Positions 51,896-61,175 of a stretch of DNA of 64,000 bases are shown in pieces. The number at the start of each line of letters is the position of its first letter. Positions within the stretch are counted from its first letter, which is position 1. Source of the stretch: an uncultured Eubacterium sp. GTDB lineage: Bacteria; Bacillota; Clostridia; Oscillospirales; Acutalibacteraceae. The position numbers were made by a program, and so were the translations under genes. The notes beneath the pieces were generated by a model. That model saw nothing but the letters and a program-made list of their open reading frames with translations, searched no databases and was not told the origin of the DNA. The stretch lies in the NCBI GenBank assembly GCA_905234495.1, contig CAJOHE010000008.1, forward strand, positions 1 through 64,000. The letters are read 5' to 3'.

Positions 51896-52669
51896 TTAGT
51901 CCGCGTTAGCAAGCCACTCGTATTCCGGAATGTATATTCTGGTTTTATCCCACGGGTCGCCGTCAAGGTGGCGGATAAGCCATACGTAGTACATCTCATA
52001 ACCCGGCGCCGTAACCTGCTGATGCGCGTTTCCGCCCCTTATGCAGAGGCATGAACCGTTGACCGTTCTGTAGGGCGTATCGCCCTCAAAGCCTGCGCCG
52101 AAGCCCTCTGGGTGGTCAAACTGATAGTAGTAAACCTCGGGCTGGGGATGATGGTGCGGGGGATAGCTCGACCATCTGCCGGGCTGATTGAAAACCTCGC
52201 CCATAACCATATTTGAATAGGGAGCGTTGTCAAGGTCAAACACGGTAGAAACAATCCTGTGTCCCGTGCCGTTCCACTGTCCTTTGCCGAATTCCTGATA
52301 AAGGCAGTTGTCGGGGTTGTAGAAAACGGGTTCCCAAGTCTTATCGTTATCGGTGAGCTGAACGATGATTTCGCTGTCCTCAAGCGCCGTCACAACCGCG
52401 CAGTCAGCCTTTGAAAAATGCACCGCATACGGCGTTTTCTCAAACGGGTTTGCTCTCTGACAGGTCTCGTCAATCTTATCGGAAACCCTGAAATTAACCT
52501 TGCCCGAAAGAAGAAGGATTGCACACTCGTTTTCGCTCTCGTCAATCTCAAGCGCCTCGCCCTTTGCAAGCTTTTTAACGTAGATATCCATAAGCATATC
52601 GGAATTTACGCCGTTCATTTCGCAGAGAATTTTTTTGCCGTTTTCATCGTATTCGGGTTTGTAAAGCAT
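51896..52669 (-). CDS. iolB: 5-deoxy-glucuronate isomerase
   Basis: A 257-residue cupin enzyme of myo-inositol breakdown. WSSYPPHHHPQPEVYYYQFD holds the metal-binding His residues, and RGGNAHQQVTAPGYEMYYVW a second cupin motif. Length is typical of IolB. No other iol gene is in the window, and it lies 11 bp after a nucleotide-sugar dehydratase gene, an unusual setting. It may act on another uronate-like sugar. Confidence 0.9.
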   Translation of the reverse strand: MLYKPEYDENGKKILCEMNGVNSDMLMDIYVKKLAKGEALEIDESENECAILLLSGKVNFRVSDKIDETCQRANPFEKTPYAVHFSKADCAVVTALEDSEIIVQLTDNDKTWEPVFYNPDNCLYQEFGKGQWNGTGHRIVSTVFDLDNAPYSNMVMGEVFNQPGRWSSYPPHHHPQPEVYYYQFDHPEGFGAGFEGDTPYRTVNGSCLCIRGGNAHQQVTAPGYEMYYVWLIRHLDGDPWDKTRIYIPEYEWLANAD

Positions 52670-52680
52670 AGTGTACTCCT

Positions 52681-54582
52681 TTATTCCTCGCCGTTTTCCG
52701 CATCGCTCGGGTGGTAGCTTTTAACGTGTTTCATAAGCACCTCGCGAACGTTGTCGTTGTTGATATCCTGAAGTTCCTCAAGCATCTTTTCAAATTCAGC
52801 CGTGTCAATCTCGGTCGGCTGATTTACAAAGATTTTTTCGTTTGAGGTCTTGTGTCTTGTCTCAATTTCCGCGTCGGTTGAAAGCTCTTCGTAAAGCTTT
52901 TCGCCCGGACGAAGTCCCGTAATCTTGATGCCGATTTCGTCAACCGTGTAACCCGAAAGGTTAATCAGGTTTTCGGCAAGGTCCATAATCCTTATGGGCT
53001 CGCCCATATCAAGGACGAAAATCTCGCCGCCCTTGGCAAGTCCGCCCGCCTGACAGACAAGCTGAGCCGCCTCGGGAATCGTCATAAAGTAACGCGTTAT
53101 ATCGGGGTGGGTGACCGTTACGGGGCCGCCCTTTTCAATCTGCTTTTTGAATATGGGAACAACGGAACCGTGAGAGCCGAGAACGTTGCCGAAGCGCACC
53201 GCGGCGTATTCCGTGCAGTCGCTGACCTTGTCCATATACTGGATGATAATCTCGGTAATCCTCTTGGTGGCGCCCATAACGTTTGCGGGGTTTACAGCCT
53301 TGTCGGTTGAGAGGATAACCATCTTCGGCACCTTGAATTTGTTGGCGGTAACAGCCACGTTGTACGTGCCGAAAACGTTGTTCTTGACCGCCTCGCAGGG
53401 CGAGTCTTCCATAAGGGGAACGTGCTTGTGAGCCGCTGCGTGGAACACAACGTCGGGATGGAATTCCTCAAAAACCTCTTCAAGCCTGTCAATATCCCTG
53501 ACGGAGCCGATTCTCACCGCGATTTCAATGCTGTCCTTATACTTTGCCCTGAGCGAGTTTGCAAGCTCAAACGCGCAGTTTTCGTAAATGTCAAAAATAA
53601 CAATCGTCTCAGGGTCGTATCTCGCGCACTGCTTGCAGAGCTCAGAGCCTATCGAACCGCCGCCGCCCGTGACGAGAATCGTCTTGCCGATGAGGTACTT
53701 ACACGCTTCCTTGTCAAGCTTGACCTCATCCCTTGCGAGAAGGTCGGAAATCTCGACCTTACGCAGCCTCTTCATTGAATCCCTGTCCTCGATGATTTCC
53801 TCGAGCGACGGGGTCGTCTTTACGTTTCTGCCGGTTTTTGCGGCGATTGCGGCAATTTCCTGCTGCCTTTTCTTCGGGACTGAGGGAAGACAGATGATGA
53901 TTTCGTCAATCTCATACTGCTTTACAACCTCGGGAATATCGTCGCAGGTGCCGACAACCTTTACGCCGTTGATGTTTTTGCCGAGCTTTGCAGCGTTGTC
54001 GTCAACAAACGCAACGGGGCAGTACTTCTCATAGCCGTTTGTAAGAAACTCGCGCAGTATGATATTGCCCATATTTCCCGCGCCGACGAGAAGTATTCTC
54101 TTTGCGCCCTTGATGTGCTTTCTGTGAATAAAGCTTCCGCGAAGCTCATATCTAACGATTCTGTAGCCCACTCTCGGCGCATATGTAAAGATGATGAGAA
54201 GGAAGATATTCAGGAAATATGTATACTTTCTCATCGTCGGAAGCCCGAGAATGATTTGGTATATAGAAAGGTCGACAACGTAGAGCATTACGGCGTTGAT
54301 AAGCGCAGCCTGAACGCAGTTGATGAGCTCCCTTGTGCTGGCGTAAGCCCAGACGCTCTTGTAAAGCTTCATAAGATAGTTTACAAAAAGAACGATGACC
54401 GATGTCAGAAAGAAGTGAAGGGGACTTACAAGCACGTTGCCGTAAAGACCGAAGGTGTCGCTGTTACCGTTGTTTGAGATAAACGCGCATATAACGTTTG
54501 CAACGGCAAACAGGCTGACGTCCGTTATCGCAATCAGCCATTTTTTAAGTAGAGCATTTAATTTATCTCTGTAACTTTCCAT
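52681..54582 (-). CDS. membrane-bound nucleotide-sugar 4,6-dehydratase/epimerase (CapD/PglF-like)
   Basis: A 633-residue protein. Four N-terminal membrane segments (residues 15-135), a CoA-binding-like domain (GAGNMGNIILREFLTNG, near 168) and an SDR domain (LVTGGGGSIGSELCKQ near 300, with HAAAHKHVPLME and STDKAVNPANVMGATKR) match UDP-GlcNAc 4,6-dehydratases of surface glycan synthesis. The active site uses S-T-D-K in place of YxxxK. It forms an operon with the CHAP gene 2 bp upstream and iolB downstream. Confidence 0.9.
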   Translation of the reverse strand: MESYRDKLNALLKKWLIAITDVSLFAVANVICAFISNNGNSDTFGLYGNVLVSPLHFFLTSVIVLFVNYLMKLYKSVWAYASTRELINCVQAALINAVMLYVVDLSIYQIILGLPTMRKYTYFLNIFLLIIFTYAPRVGYRIVRYELRGSFIHRKHIKGAKRILLVGAGNMGNIILREFLTNGYEKYCPVAFVDDNAAKLGKNINGVKVVGTCDDIPEVVKQYEIDEIIICLPSVPKKRQQEIAAIAAKTGRNVKTTPSLEEIIEDRDSMKRLRKVEISDLLARDEVKLDKEACKYLIGKTILVTGGGGSIGSELCKQCARYDPETIVIFDIYENCAFELANSLRAKYKDSIEIAVRIGSVRDIDRLEEVFEEFHPDVVFHAAAHKHVPLMEDSPCEAVKNNVFGTYNVAVTANKFKVPKMVILSTDKAVNPANVMGATKRITEIIIQYMDKVSDCTEYAAVRFGNVLGSHGSVVPIFKKQIEKGGPVTVTHPDITRYFMTIPEAAQLVCQAGGLAKGGEIFVLDMGEPIRIMDLAENLINLSGYTVDEIGIKITGLRPGEKLYEELSTDAEIETRHKTSNEKIFVNQPTEIDTAEFEKMLEELQDINNDNVREVLMKHVKSYHPSDAENGEE

Positions 54583-54584
54583 TC

Positions 54585-55802
54585 CTAACCCTCTGTTGTT
54601 TCAAAAATGTCCTCGCGCTTTCTCTTTTTGATTTTGTTTGTTACCGTGACAAACAGCGAGATTAACGCCGTTGAACATATGATTGTAATGGGAATTATGT
54701 AAAGGGGCTTGTTCTGGGTGAGCGCACTCAGATTTATGCCCATTCTGCCGAGAACCGCCTCGGCGTTTTTCTTTGTTGTGGAAACCGTATCCGTAACTCC
54801 GATGATGATTCGCTCATCGTCGCCTTTTGTGGACGTGATTTCGCCCGTAGCCTCGGTTACGACTATGTCGCACTGCTCGTAGAGCGTGTCGTTTGCGCAG
54901 ACAACAACCGTCGCCGTGCCGACGCCGACCGCTCTGATTTCGCCGCCCGCCTCAATCTCAATGATTCCTTCCTCATCGCAGAAGTAGCCGACAACGCTTG
55001 TGGCGTTTGCGGGTTTTATTTCATATTTGATATTGACCGTGTCGCCCACCTGCAAATCATAGCTGATAGCGTCAAGCCAGAGCTCTTCGGGCTCAATCGG
55101 CTCAGTGGTCGTCTCTGTCGTTGTTGTGGTCGTGGTGGTGTGTTTTTTGGTTGTAGTGGTTGCAGGGGCCTCGGTAGTGGTGGTCGTTTTCTTTTTCGTC
55201 GTGGTCTCGGGTGAATAGCTTCCCGATGCGACTCCGCTGAAATCCGGAACGCCGTAGCCCATTATCGCGCTCGTGCTTGCATAGGGATATGAGCCGCCCG
55301 GGGAATAGCTCTTTGCCTTAACCGCGCCCGAGCAGTTGCCCTCGATTGTGTAGACCGTGCTGCCCGAAACGTAGTTTACTATTCCGATGTGCTGGCTCGA
55401 GCCGTTTCCGCTCCAGTCAAAAAAGATGAAATCGCCGGCTTTCGGCGTGTAGCCCGAGCTTCTTGAGTAGTATCTGCCCTTGTTTTCAAACCAGCTTATC
55501 ATACTGTTGCAGTTGCCGCCGTTAGGGGTAACCGTGCCGTAGAGCTTTGTGCTGTAGGCGTTGCCCGCCTGATTGTAGCACCACAGCGCAAAATATGTGC
55601 ACCATGCGCCCTGATAGCCGTACCATTCGCCGTATTTTGAATACGAGCCCCCGCTGACGTAGCCGACCTCATTTTTTGCAACCGATACGATTTTGTTTCG
55701 CAGGGTTGTCTCGTCAACCGCACAGGCGGTAAACGGAAACGCGGCTGAAAAAACGAGAAGACAGCAGAGGATAATTGAAACTGTTTTCTTTATTTTTTTC
55801 AT
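54585..55802 (-). CDS. exported CHAP-domain protein with Thr-rich linker, Ig-like domain and C-terminal anchor
   Basis: A 405-residue surface protein. Signal peptide 1-28; CHAP amidase/endopeptidase domain about 32-190 with the catalytic Cys in GAWCTYFALWC, His in SQHIGIV and Glu in YTIEGNCSG; a Thr/Lys-rich linker (200-245); an Ig-like BIG2 domain (250-320, ending GVGTATVVVCANDTLYEQCD); a C-terminal membrane segment near 370-390 with a basic tail. It probably cuts peptidoglycan. First gene of the envelope operon. Confidence 0.85.
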   Translation of the reverse strand: MKKIKKTVSIILCCLLVFSAAFPFTACAVDETTLRNKIVSVAKNEVGYVSGGSYSKYGEWYGYQGAWCTYFALWCYNQAGNAYSTKLYGTVTPNGGNCNSMISWFENKGRYYSRSSGYTPKAGDFIFFDWSGNGSSQHIGIVNYVSGSTVYTIEGNCSGAVKAKSYSPGGSYPYASTSAIMGYGVPDFSGVASGSYSPETTTKKKTTTTTEAPATTTTKKHTTTTTTTTETTTEPIEPEELWLDAISYDLQVGDTVNIKYEIKPANATSVVGYFCDEEGIIEIEAGGEIRAVGVGTATVVVCANDTLYEQCDIVVTEATGEITSTKGDDERIIIGVTDTVSTTKKNAEAVLGRMGINLSALTQNKPLYIIPITIICSTALISLFVTVTNKIKKRKREDIFETTEG

Positions 55803-55928
55803 AGACTTTCCTTATTAATAAATGCAAAAGTAAAATAAATTACAAATTATTACAAAATAATTACAATCATTACTATTATACATAATTAAAAAGAAATGTC
55901 AAACCCAAATAATGCCTCAAAAATGATA

Positions 55929-55956
55929 AATGCGAAAATGTACATATTTTCGCATT
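55929..55956 (-). terminator. hairpin after the luxS-like gene
   Basis: AATGCGAAAAT (55929-55939) pairs with ATTTTCGCATT (55946-55956), with T-rich sequence beyond on the minus strand. Confidence 0.6.
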
Positions 55957-55965
55957 CGTGTCTAT

Positions 55966-56442
55966 TTAATCATTTTCTTCGGACTTGACGGGATATTTCA
56001 AATCGTCCTTGCCCCAGTTTTCAACAACCTTGAGGAAAGCCCTTGCCTCTTCCTTTGCCTGAGGAAGATTGTGGTCGACGCAGTTGCCGCACTCTTTGGG
56101 TGATGCGCCGGGAACCACGCCCCAGTAATCGGCGATGAACTGAAACGTCTCTTTGATAAGATTTATGCTGTAATTATCCGAAAGGCTTTTTGTGATGAAA
56201 TAAAAGCCCGTCCTGCTTGCCATAGGTCCGAAATATACGATGTTGTCGCCGAATTCCGTGTCCCTGACGTACGTCCTGAAAAGATGCTCGATAGTGTGCA
56301 TCGCGGCGTTTGTCATAACGGTTTCCCTGTTCGGCTCTCTCAGACGGATATCGTAGGTCGTGATGTCGTCGTCAATCCTGCTGATGTATATTCCTTTTTT
56401 GAGAATTGTGTGGTCAATCTGAAAGCCCGGTGTGAATTTCAT
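55966..56442 (-). CDS. luxS: LuxS-like protein with catalytic Cys replaced by Ser
   Basis: A 158-residue S-ribosylhomocysteine lyase homologue. Zinc ligands are kept: H49 and H53 in HTIEHL and C118 in ECGNCVDHNL; the general base E52 is present. The catalytic Cys of the usual PMGCRTG motif is Ser76 here (GPMASRTGFYF); codon AGC is clear in the sequence. Cys-to-Ser or Ala changes at this site abolish known LuxS activity, so AI-2 formation is doubtful. Full length otherwise, with GGAG before the ATG. Confidence 0.85.
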   Translation of the reverse strand: MKFTPGFQIDHTILKKGIYISRIDDDITTYDIRLREPNRETVMTNAAMHTIEHLFRTYVRDTEFGDNIVYFGPMASRTGFYFITKSLSDNYSINLIKETFQFIADYWGVVPGASPKECGNCVDHNLPQAKEEARAFLKVVENWGKDDLKYPVKSEEND

Positions 56443-56509
56443 TGTCTCAACTCCATAAAAATATTTACAGTTATATCATATCACAACTGCGCTTTTTTTC
56501 AAGTGTTTT

Positions 56510-57361
56510 TTACTCTCTCAGAAGCATTTTGAAGTCGGCGGGAAAATCGCAGTCAACGGTGATGTTTTCGCCCGTCACGGGGTGGGTGAAATAAAGCGTT
56601 TTGCAGTGAAGCGCCTGGCGGTCAATCTCATCGCTTTTCTCGCCGTAGAGAGTGTCGCCGAGAAGGGGATGGCCGATGTGGGAAAAGTGCACCCTTATCT
56701 GGTGGGTTCTGCCCGTTTCAAGCCTGAGTCTGACAAGCGTTCTGTCGCCGTAACTTTTCAGAGCAGAGTAGTGGGTTACAGCCCTTTCGCCCGAGTCTGT
56801 AACGCCCCTTTTTATGATGCTGTCCGTAAGCCTTCCGACGGGCGCGTCAACCGTTCCGTCACCCTCCAAAACGCCCTTGCAGACGGCATAGTAGTCCTTT
56901 TGAACCTTACCCGCAAGTTTCGACGCGGCAAGCTCGTTTTTGGCAATCAGAACAAGTCCGCTCGTATCCCTGTCAAGCCTGAAAACCGCACGAAACGAGC
57001 CCCCGTCAAGGTGGCACGCGGCGGCGTTTGCAAGCGTGTCGCCCCTGTGGTTTTTGCTCTCGTGAACGGGCATAAACGCGGGCTTTTCAAGGACTAAAAC
57101 GTCCTCGTCCTCATATGCGATTTTAACGGGCAAATCGGGATTCTTTTTCGGCGGTTCGCCGCTTTCGGGAACGCTTATTATGAGCGTGTCGCCGTCTCTT
57201 AAAACGTCTACGGACCTTGCGTGCTTTCCGTTTAAAAGTATTCCGTTTTCACACTTTTTAAGCGCCGTCAGCAGCGACGACGAAACGCCGAAGCCGCGCA
57301 GATAATCGCGTATCTTTTTTCCGCCGCTTCTGCTGTCGATTATAAACTCTATTTCTCTCAT
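56510..57361 (-). CDS. RluA-family pseudouridine synthase
   Basis: A 283-residue RNA pseudouridine synthase. An S4-like N-terminal part (KKCENGILLNGKHARSV) is followed by the catalytic domain with the Asp in FRLDRDTSGLVLIAK and the RluA motif ETGRTHQIRVHFSHIGHPLLG. The ATG at 57361 fits the family but has no ribosome site; it directly follows the degV hairpin. A TTG at 57424 would add 21 residues. The target uridine is unknown. Confidence 0.9.
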   Translation of the reverse strand: MREIEFIIDSRSGGKKIRDYLRGFGVSSSLLTALKKCENGILLNGKHARSVDVLRDGDTLIISVPESGEPPKKNPDLPVKIAYEDEDVLVLEKPAFMPVHESKNHRGDTLANAAACHLDGGSFRAVFRLDRDTSGLVLIAKNELAASKLAGKVQKDYYAVCKGVLEGDGTVDAPVGRLTDSIIKRGVTDSGERAVTHYSALKSYGDRTLVRLRLETGRTHQIRVHFSHIGHPLLGDTLYGEKSDEIDRQALHCKTLYFTHPVTGENITVDCDFPADFKMLLRE

Positions 57362-57368
57362 AAAAAAT

Positions 57369-57392
57369 GCAGGGGCGAACCAAGTTCGCCCG
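57369..57392 (-). terminator. dispersed hairpin acting as degV terminator
   Basis: GGGCGAAC (57373-57380) pairs with GTTCGCCC (57384-57391); TGCATTTTTT follows on the minus strand, ending at the rluA start codon. It shares GCAGGGGCGA with the repeats at 34722 and 42838. Confidence 0.65.
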
Positions 57393-57404
57393 TACCGTCC
57401 TGTG

Positions 57405-58262
57405 TTAAAATGTGTATGAAACAATTATTCCGCCGTCGGAAGCGTAAAGGGAATTGAGTCCCGACGCCTTGATTATGCGGATGTTTTTGTAATTCGTTTT
57501 CTCTCTGAGCTTTTCGGCAACGAATTCCGCCTTATCGGGGCAGCATACGTGGGTGATGTAAACCCTCTGTCCGTCAAGATTCTTGTCCTTAACCTCGTCG
57601 GCTATAAGGCTTACCATCTTGACGAGCGCCCTGCTGTTTGTAAGGTCCTGACCGGCAAGGCTGATGTTGCCTTCCGCGTTTCTTTTGCATACGAGCTTAA
57701 CCCTGATTTTCTCAAGCACCTTTGCCGCAAGAGCGAAGAGTCTGCCGTTTGATTTAAGCGCGTCAAGGCTTTCAAGGCAGAAATAGAGCCCCTCGTGATT
57801 TGAGATGTAGTCGTCAACCTCGTCGCAGACCTGGTCAAAGCTCATACCGTCGGAAGCGAGCTCGTGAATTTTCAGCACCGCAAGGGTCTCAAGTCCCGAC
57901 GTTGCAAGAGAATTGAAAACGTAGATTTTCTTGTCGTCGTTGTTTTCCTCTTCATAGAGAAGCTTGCCCTGAAGCGCGGCGTTGTAGGAGCCGCTGAGCT
58001 TGTCGGTGATTGTTATGATGTAGACCTCGTCCCAGTCGCCCTCGCAGGCCTCTCTGAAAGCCTCGGGTGAAGGGCAGGCGGACTTGGCAAGACCGCCGTT
58101 TGCGTTCATTCTTGCGATAAAATCATCCTGGTCGAAATTCTCATCGTCCTGAATGATATAGTCGTTTATCTGCAGCGTGAGGGGAACGGAACAGAAATTA
58201 TCCCATTCTCTGAATTCATCGATAATATCGCAGCTGCTGTCCGCAACAATTTTAAAGCTCAT
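57405..58262 (-). CDS. DegV-family fatty-acid-binding protein
   Basis: A 285-residue DegV/FakB-type protein that holds a fatty acid for phosphorylation by FakA. KIVADSSCDI at the N-terminus, ITDKLSGSYNAAL and FNSLATSGLETLAVLKI are family marks, the SGSYN loop binding the carboxylate. FakA is not in the window. Own promoter and a repeat-type terminator. Confidence 0.92.
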   Translation of the reverse strand: MSFKIVADSSCDIIDEFREWDNFCSVPLTLQINDYIIQDDENFDQDDFIARMNANGGLAKSACPSPEAFREACEGDWDEVYIITITDKLSGSYNAALQGKLLYEEENNDDKKIYVFNSLATSGLETLAVLKIHELASDGMSFDQVCDEVDDYISNHEGLYFCLESLDALKSNGRLFALAAKVLEKIRVKLVCKRNAEGNISLAGQDLTNSRALVKMVSLIADEVKDKNLDGQRVYITHVCCPDKAEFVAEKLREKTNYKNIRIIKASGLNSLYASDGGIIVSYTF

Positions 58263-58300
58263 AGTTTCAGCCTCTCAATATAGCATATATTGTTGTGTGT

Positions 58301-58329
58301 ATTATACAACCCATTTCGTCAATAGTCAA
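58301..58329 (-). promoter_or_regulatory. sigma-A promoter of degV
   Basis: On the minus strand TTGACT, 17 bp and TATAAT, ending 39 bp before the ATG at 58262. Confidence 0.75.
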
Positions 58330-58339
58330 CATATAAAAA

Positions 58340-58365
58340 TACGGGAAAGATTTTTCTTTCCCGTA
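58340..58365 (-). terminator. terminator of argH
   Basis: TACGGGAAAGA (58340-58350) pairs with TCTTTCCCGTA (58355-58365); ATTTTTATATG follows on the minus strand. Confidence 0.8.
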
Positions 58366-58371
58366 AACTGT

Positions 58372-59748
58372 TTATTTCGCAGTATAATCCCTTGCTTTTA
58401 TAATCTGTTCCTCAACGCTCTGCTTGCTCGGTCCGCCCTCAACAAGTCTGTCATTTACGCACTTTTCAAGGTTGATAGCGTCATAAACGCCTTCGTCGAA
58501 TATATCGCAGACCGCTTTATATTCCTCAATGGGAAGCGTTTCGAGAGTGAGCCCCTTGTCGATGCAGATTGCAACGAGCTCGCCCGTCGCCTTGTATGCG
58601 TCGCGGAAGGGAAGGCCCTTGCCCACAAGATAGTCGGCGCAGTCGGTTGCGTTGATAAAGCCCTTCGCAGCCGCATTTCTCATATTGTCCTTGAGAACGG
58701 TCATCGTCTCAATCATCGGTGTGAAGGCGTTCAGGCACATCTTAACGGTGTCAACCGCGTCAAAGATTGCTTCCTTGTCCTCCTGCATATCCTTGTTGTA
58801 TGCAAGCGCGATGCCCTTCATAACGGTGAGAAGCGTCATCAAATCGCCGAAAACCCTGCCGCTCTTGCCCCTTACGAGCTCTGCGATATCGGGGTTTTTC
58901 TTCTGGGGCATAATGCTTGAACCGGTCGAAAATGCGTCGTCAAGCTCAACGAATTTGAATTCCCAGCTGCACCACATAATTATCTCTTCGCTGAAGCGCG
59001 AAAGGTGCACCATAATGAGCGAAAGCGCCGAAGCAAGCTCAATGCAGAAATCCCTGTCGGAAACGCCGTCAAGGCTGTTTGACGAAACGTCGTCAAAGCC
59101 GAGAAGGTCGGCAACCATATGCCTGTCAAGAGGGTAGGTGGTGCCTGCGAGAGCGCCGCTTCCGAGCGGTAAAACGTTCATTCTTCTGCTCACGTCGCCG
59201 AGCCTGTCAAGGTCGCGGCAGAGCATGGCGGCGTACGCCATAAGATGATGCGCAAAGGTAATGGGTTGCGCCCTCTGAAGGTGGGTGTAGCCGGGCATAA
59301 TCGTGCCCTTGTTTTCCTCAGCCTTGTCGCATAAAACGCCGATGAGTTCCCTGAGCTTTCCGCTGATTTCGTCAATCTCTTTTTTGAGCGTCATACGGAT
59401 GTCAAGCGCAACCTGGTCGTTTCTCGACCTTGCGGTGTGAAGGCGCTTTCCGGTCTGTCCGAGCCTTTTTGTGAGCTCGCCCTCAACAAAGGTGTGGATG
59501 TCCTCGGCTTCCGTATCAATCTCAAGCCTGCCCGACTTGATGTCGGCAAGAATGTCCGCAAGCTCAGCCGTGATTTTTTCAGCCTCGCTCTGCTCGATTA
59601 TTCCCGCCGCGCCGAGCATTGTCGCGTGGGCAATACTGCCCGTGATATCCTCTTCAAACATCCTGCAGTCAAACTTGATTGAGGAGTTGAAATCGTTTGT
59701 TTCCTTGGCAAGTTCTTTCCTGAACCTGCCCTTCCATAACTGTGCCAT
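58372..59748 (-). CDS. argH: argininosuccinate lyase
   Basis: A 458-residue fumarase-superfamily enzyme splitting argininosuccinate into arginine and fumarate. Marks are LWKGRFRKELAKETNDFNSS, the catalytic His in GYTHLQRAQPITF and the signature GSSIMPQKKNPDIAELVRGK. Complete. It lies downstream of argG, separated by a fold-back repeat. Confidence 0.97.
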   Translation of the reverse strand: MAQLWKGRFRKELAKETNDFNSSIKFDCRMFEEDITGSIAHATMLGAAGIIEQSEAEKITAELADILADIKSGRLEIDTEAEDIHTFVEGELTKRLGQTGKRLHTARSRNDQVALDIRMTLKKEIDEISGKLRELIGVLCDKAEENKGTIMPGYTHLQRAQPITFAHHLMAYAAMLCRDLDRLGDVSRRMNVLPLGSGALAGTTYPLDRHMVADLLGFDDVSSNSLDGVSDRDFCIELASALSLIMVHLSRFSEEIIMWCSWEFKFVELDDAFSTGSSIMPQKKNPDIAELVRGKSGRVFGDLMTLLTVMKGIALAYNKDMQEDKEAIFDAVDTVKMCLNAFTPMIETMTVLKDNMRNAAAKGFINATDCADYLVGKGLPFRDAYKATGELVAICIDKGLTLETLPIEEYKAVCDIFDEGVYDAINLEKCVNDRLVEGGPSKQSVEEQIIKARDYTAK

Positions 59749-59764
59749 AGTTTACTCCGTAAAC

Positions 59765-59876
59765 AATTCGGAATTATGAATTATGAATTCGGAATTATAC
59801 GGTGGGCTCTGCCCACGCCCGATTATTGTCTGAGCGAAGCGGGTAAACCTCAATTCCGAATTCCGCATTCCGAATT
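59765..59876. repeat. fold-back element between argG and argH
   Basis: AATTCGGAATT at 59765-59775 and 59786-59796 faces inverted AATTCCGAATT-type copies at 59852-59862 and 59867-59876. The middle holds a GTGGGC/GCCCAC hairpin (59802-59816). It lies within the arg operon. Related AATTCGGAATT pieces occur near 39680 and 43509. Confidence 0.6.
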
Positions 59877-59878
59877 AA

Positions 59879-61114
59879 TTATTCATTTCCTTCGCGCTGT
59901 GCGTCAAGAAGCGCTTTAACTTTGATTGAAAGGCCGAAGAGGTTGATAAATCCTGCCGAATCAGCCTGATTGTATGCGCCGCCGTCCTCGCCGAAGGAAG
60001 CGATATTTTCATCGTAAAGAGTGTAGGGCGAGGTAACGCCTGCGTTCATAATGTTGCCCTTGTAGAGCTTGAGTTTAACGTCGCCCGTGCAGGTTTCCTG
60101 AGTCTTGTCAACGAAAGCCGAAAGAGCCTCGCGAAGCGGTGTGAACCATAAGCCGTTATAAACAAGCTCGCCGAATTTCTGAGCAACGAGATCCTTGTAG
60201 TGTGCGGTTTCCCTGTCAAGGGTGAGCATTTCAAGAAGCTCGTGCGCCTTGTAGAGGATTGCGCCGCCGGGGGTCTCGTAAACGCCGCGGCTCTTCATAC
60301 CGACAAGACGGTTTTCAACGATGTCAAGAAGTCCGATACCGTTCTTTCCGCCGAGCTCGTTGAGCTTTTCAACGATTGCAAGAGCCTTCATTTCCTCGCC
60401 GTCGATAGCGGTGGGAACGCCCTTTTCAAAGTGGATTGTAACGTAGGTCGGCTCGTCGGGCGCCTGCTCGGGTGCAACGCCGAGTTCAAGGAAGCCTTCC
60501 TTGAGATACTGCGGCTCGTTTGCAGGGTCCTCAAGGTCAAGTCCCTCGTGCGAGAGATGCCATACGTTCTTGTCCTTCGAGTAGTTTGTCTCGCGGTTAA
60601 TCTTGAGGGGAATGTTGTGCGCCTCAGCGTATTCAATCTCTTCCTCACGCGATTTGATATCCCACTCACGCCACGGTGCGATGATTTCCATCTGCGGCGC
60701 AAATGCCTTTAACGTGAGCTCAAAACGAACCTGGTCGTTGCCCTTGCCGGTGCAGCCGTGGCAGATTGCGTCGGCGCCCTCCTTGATTGCAACCTCCGCA
60801 AGTCCTTTTGCGATGCAGGGACGTGCGTGCGACGTGCCGAGAAGATATGTCTCATAGTCAGCGCCCGCTTTCAAGCAGGGGAAGATGTAATTTTCAACAT
60901 AGTCGTCCTTAAGGTCGAGAACGTAGAGCTTTGAAGCGCCCGTTGCGATTGCCTTTTCCTCAAGTCCGTCAAGCTCAGTGCCCTGACCGACGTCGCCCGA
61001 AACCGCGATAACCTCGCAGTTGTTATAGTTTTCCTTGAGCCACGGAATTATGATTGATGTGTCAAGTCCGCCCGAATAGGCAAGAACTACTTTTTTGATA
61101 TTTTTCTTGTTCAT
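59879..61114 (-). CDS. argG: argininosuccinate synthase
   Basis: A 411-residue ATP-dependent ligase joining citrulline and aspartate. The PP-loop is [49 protein letters not shown] and [15 protein letters not shown] are family segments. The ATG at 61114 has AAGGAG upstream and fits the family start. With argH it makes the last two steps of arginine synthesis. Confidence 0.97.
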   Translation of the reverse strand: MNKKNIKKVVLAYSGGLDTSIIIPWLKENYNNCEVIAVSGDVGQGTELDGLEEKAIATGASKLYVLDLKDDYVENYIFPCLKAGADYETYLLGTSHARPCIAKGLAEVAIKEGADAICHGCTGKGNDQVRFELTLKAFAPQMEIIAPWREWDIKSREEEIEYAEAHNIPLKINRETNYSKDKNVWHLSHEGLDLEDPANEPQYLKEGFLELGVAPEQAPDEPTYVTIHFEKGVPTAIDGEEMKALAIVEKLNELGGKNGIGLLDIVENRLVGMKSRGVYETPGGAILYKAHELLEMLTLDRETAHYKDLVAQKFGELVYNGLWFTPLREALSAFVDKTQETCTGDVKLKLYKGNIMNAGVTSPYTLYDENIASFGEDGGAYNQADSAGFINLFGLSIKVKALLDAQREGNE

Positions 61115-61146
61115 AATGAAAAATCTCCTTTTTGTATGTTGCACCG

Positions 61147-61175
61147 ATTATACAACAATCTTTGTATATATGCAA
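61147..61175 (-). promoter_or_regulatory. sigma-A promoter of argG-argH
   Basis: On the minus strand TTGCAT, 17 bp and TATAAT, ending 32 bp before the argG ATG. Confidence 0.7.
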
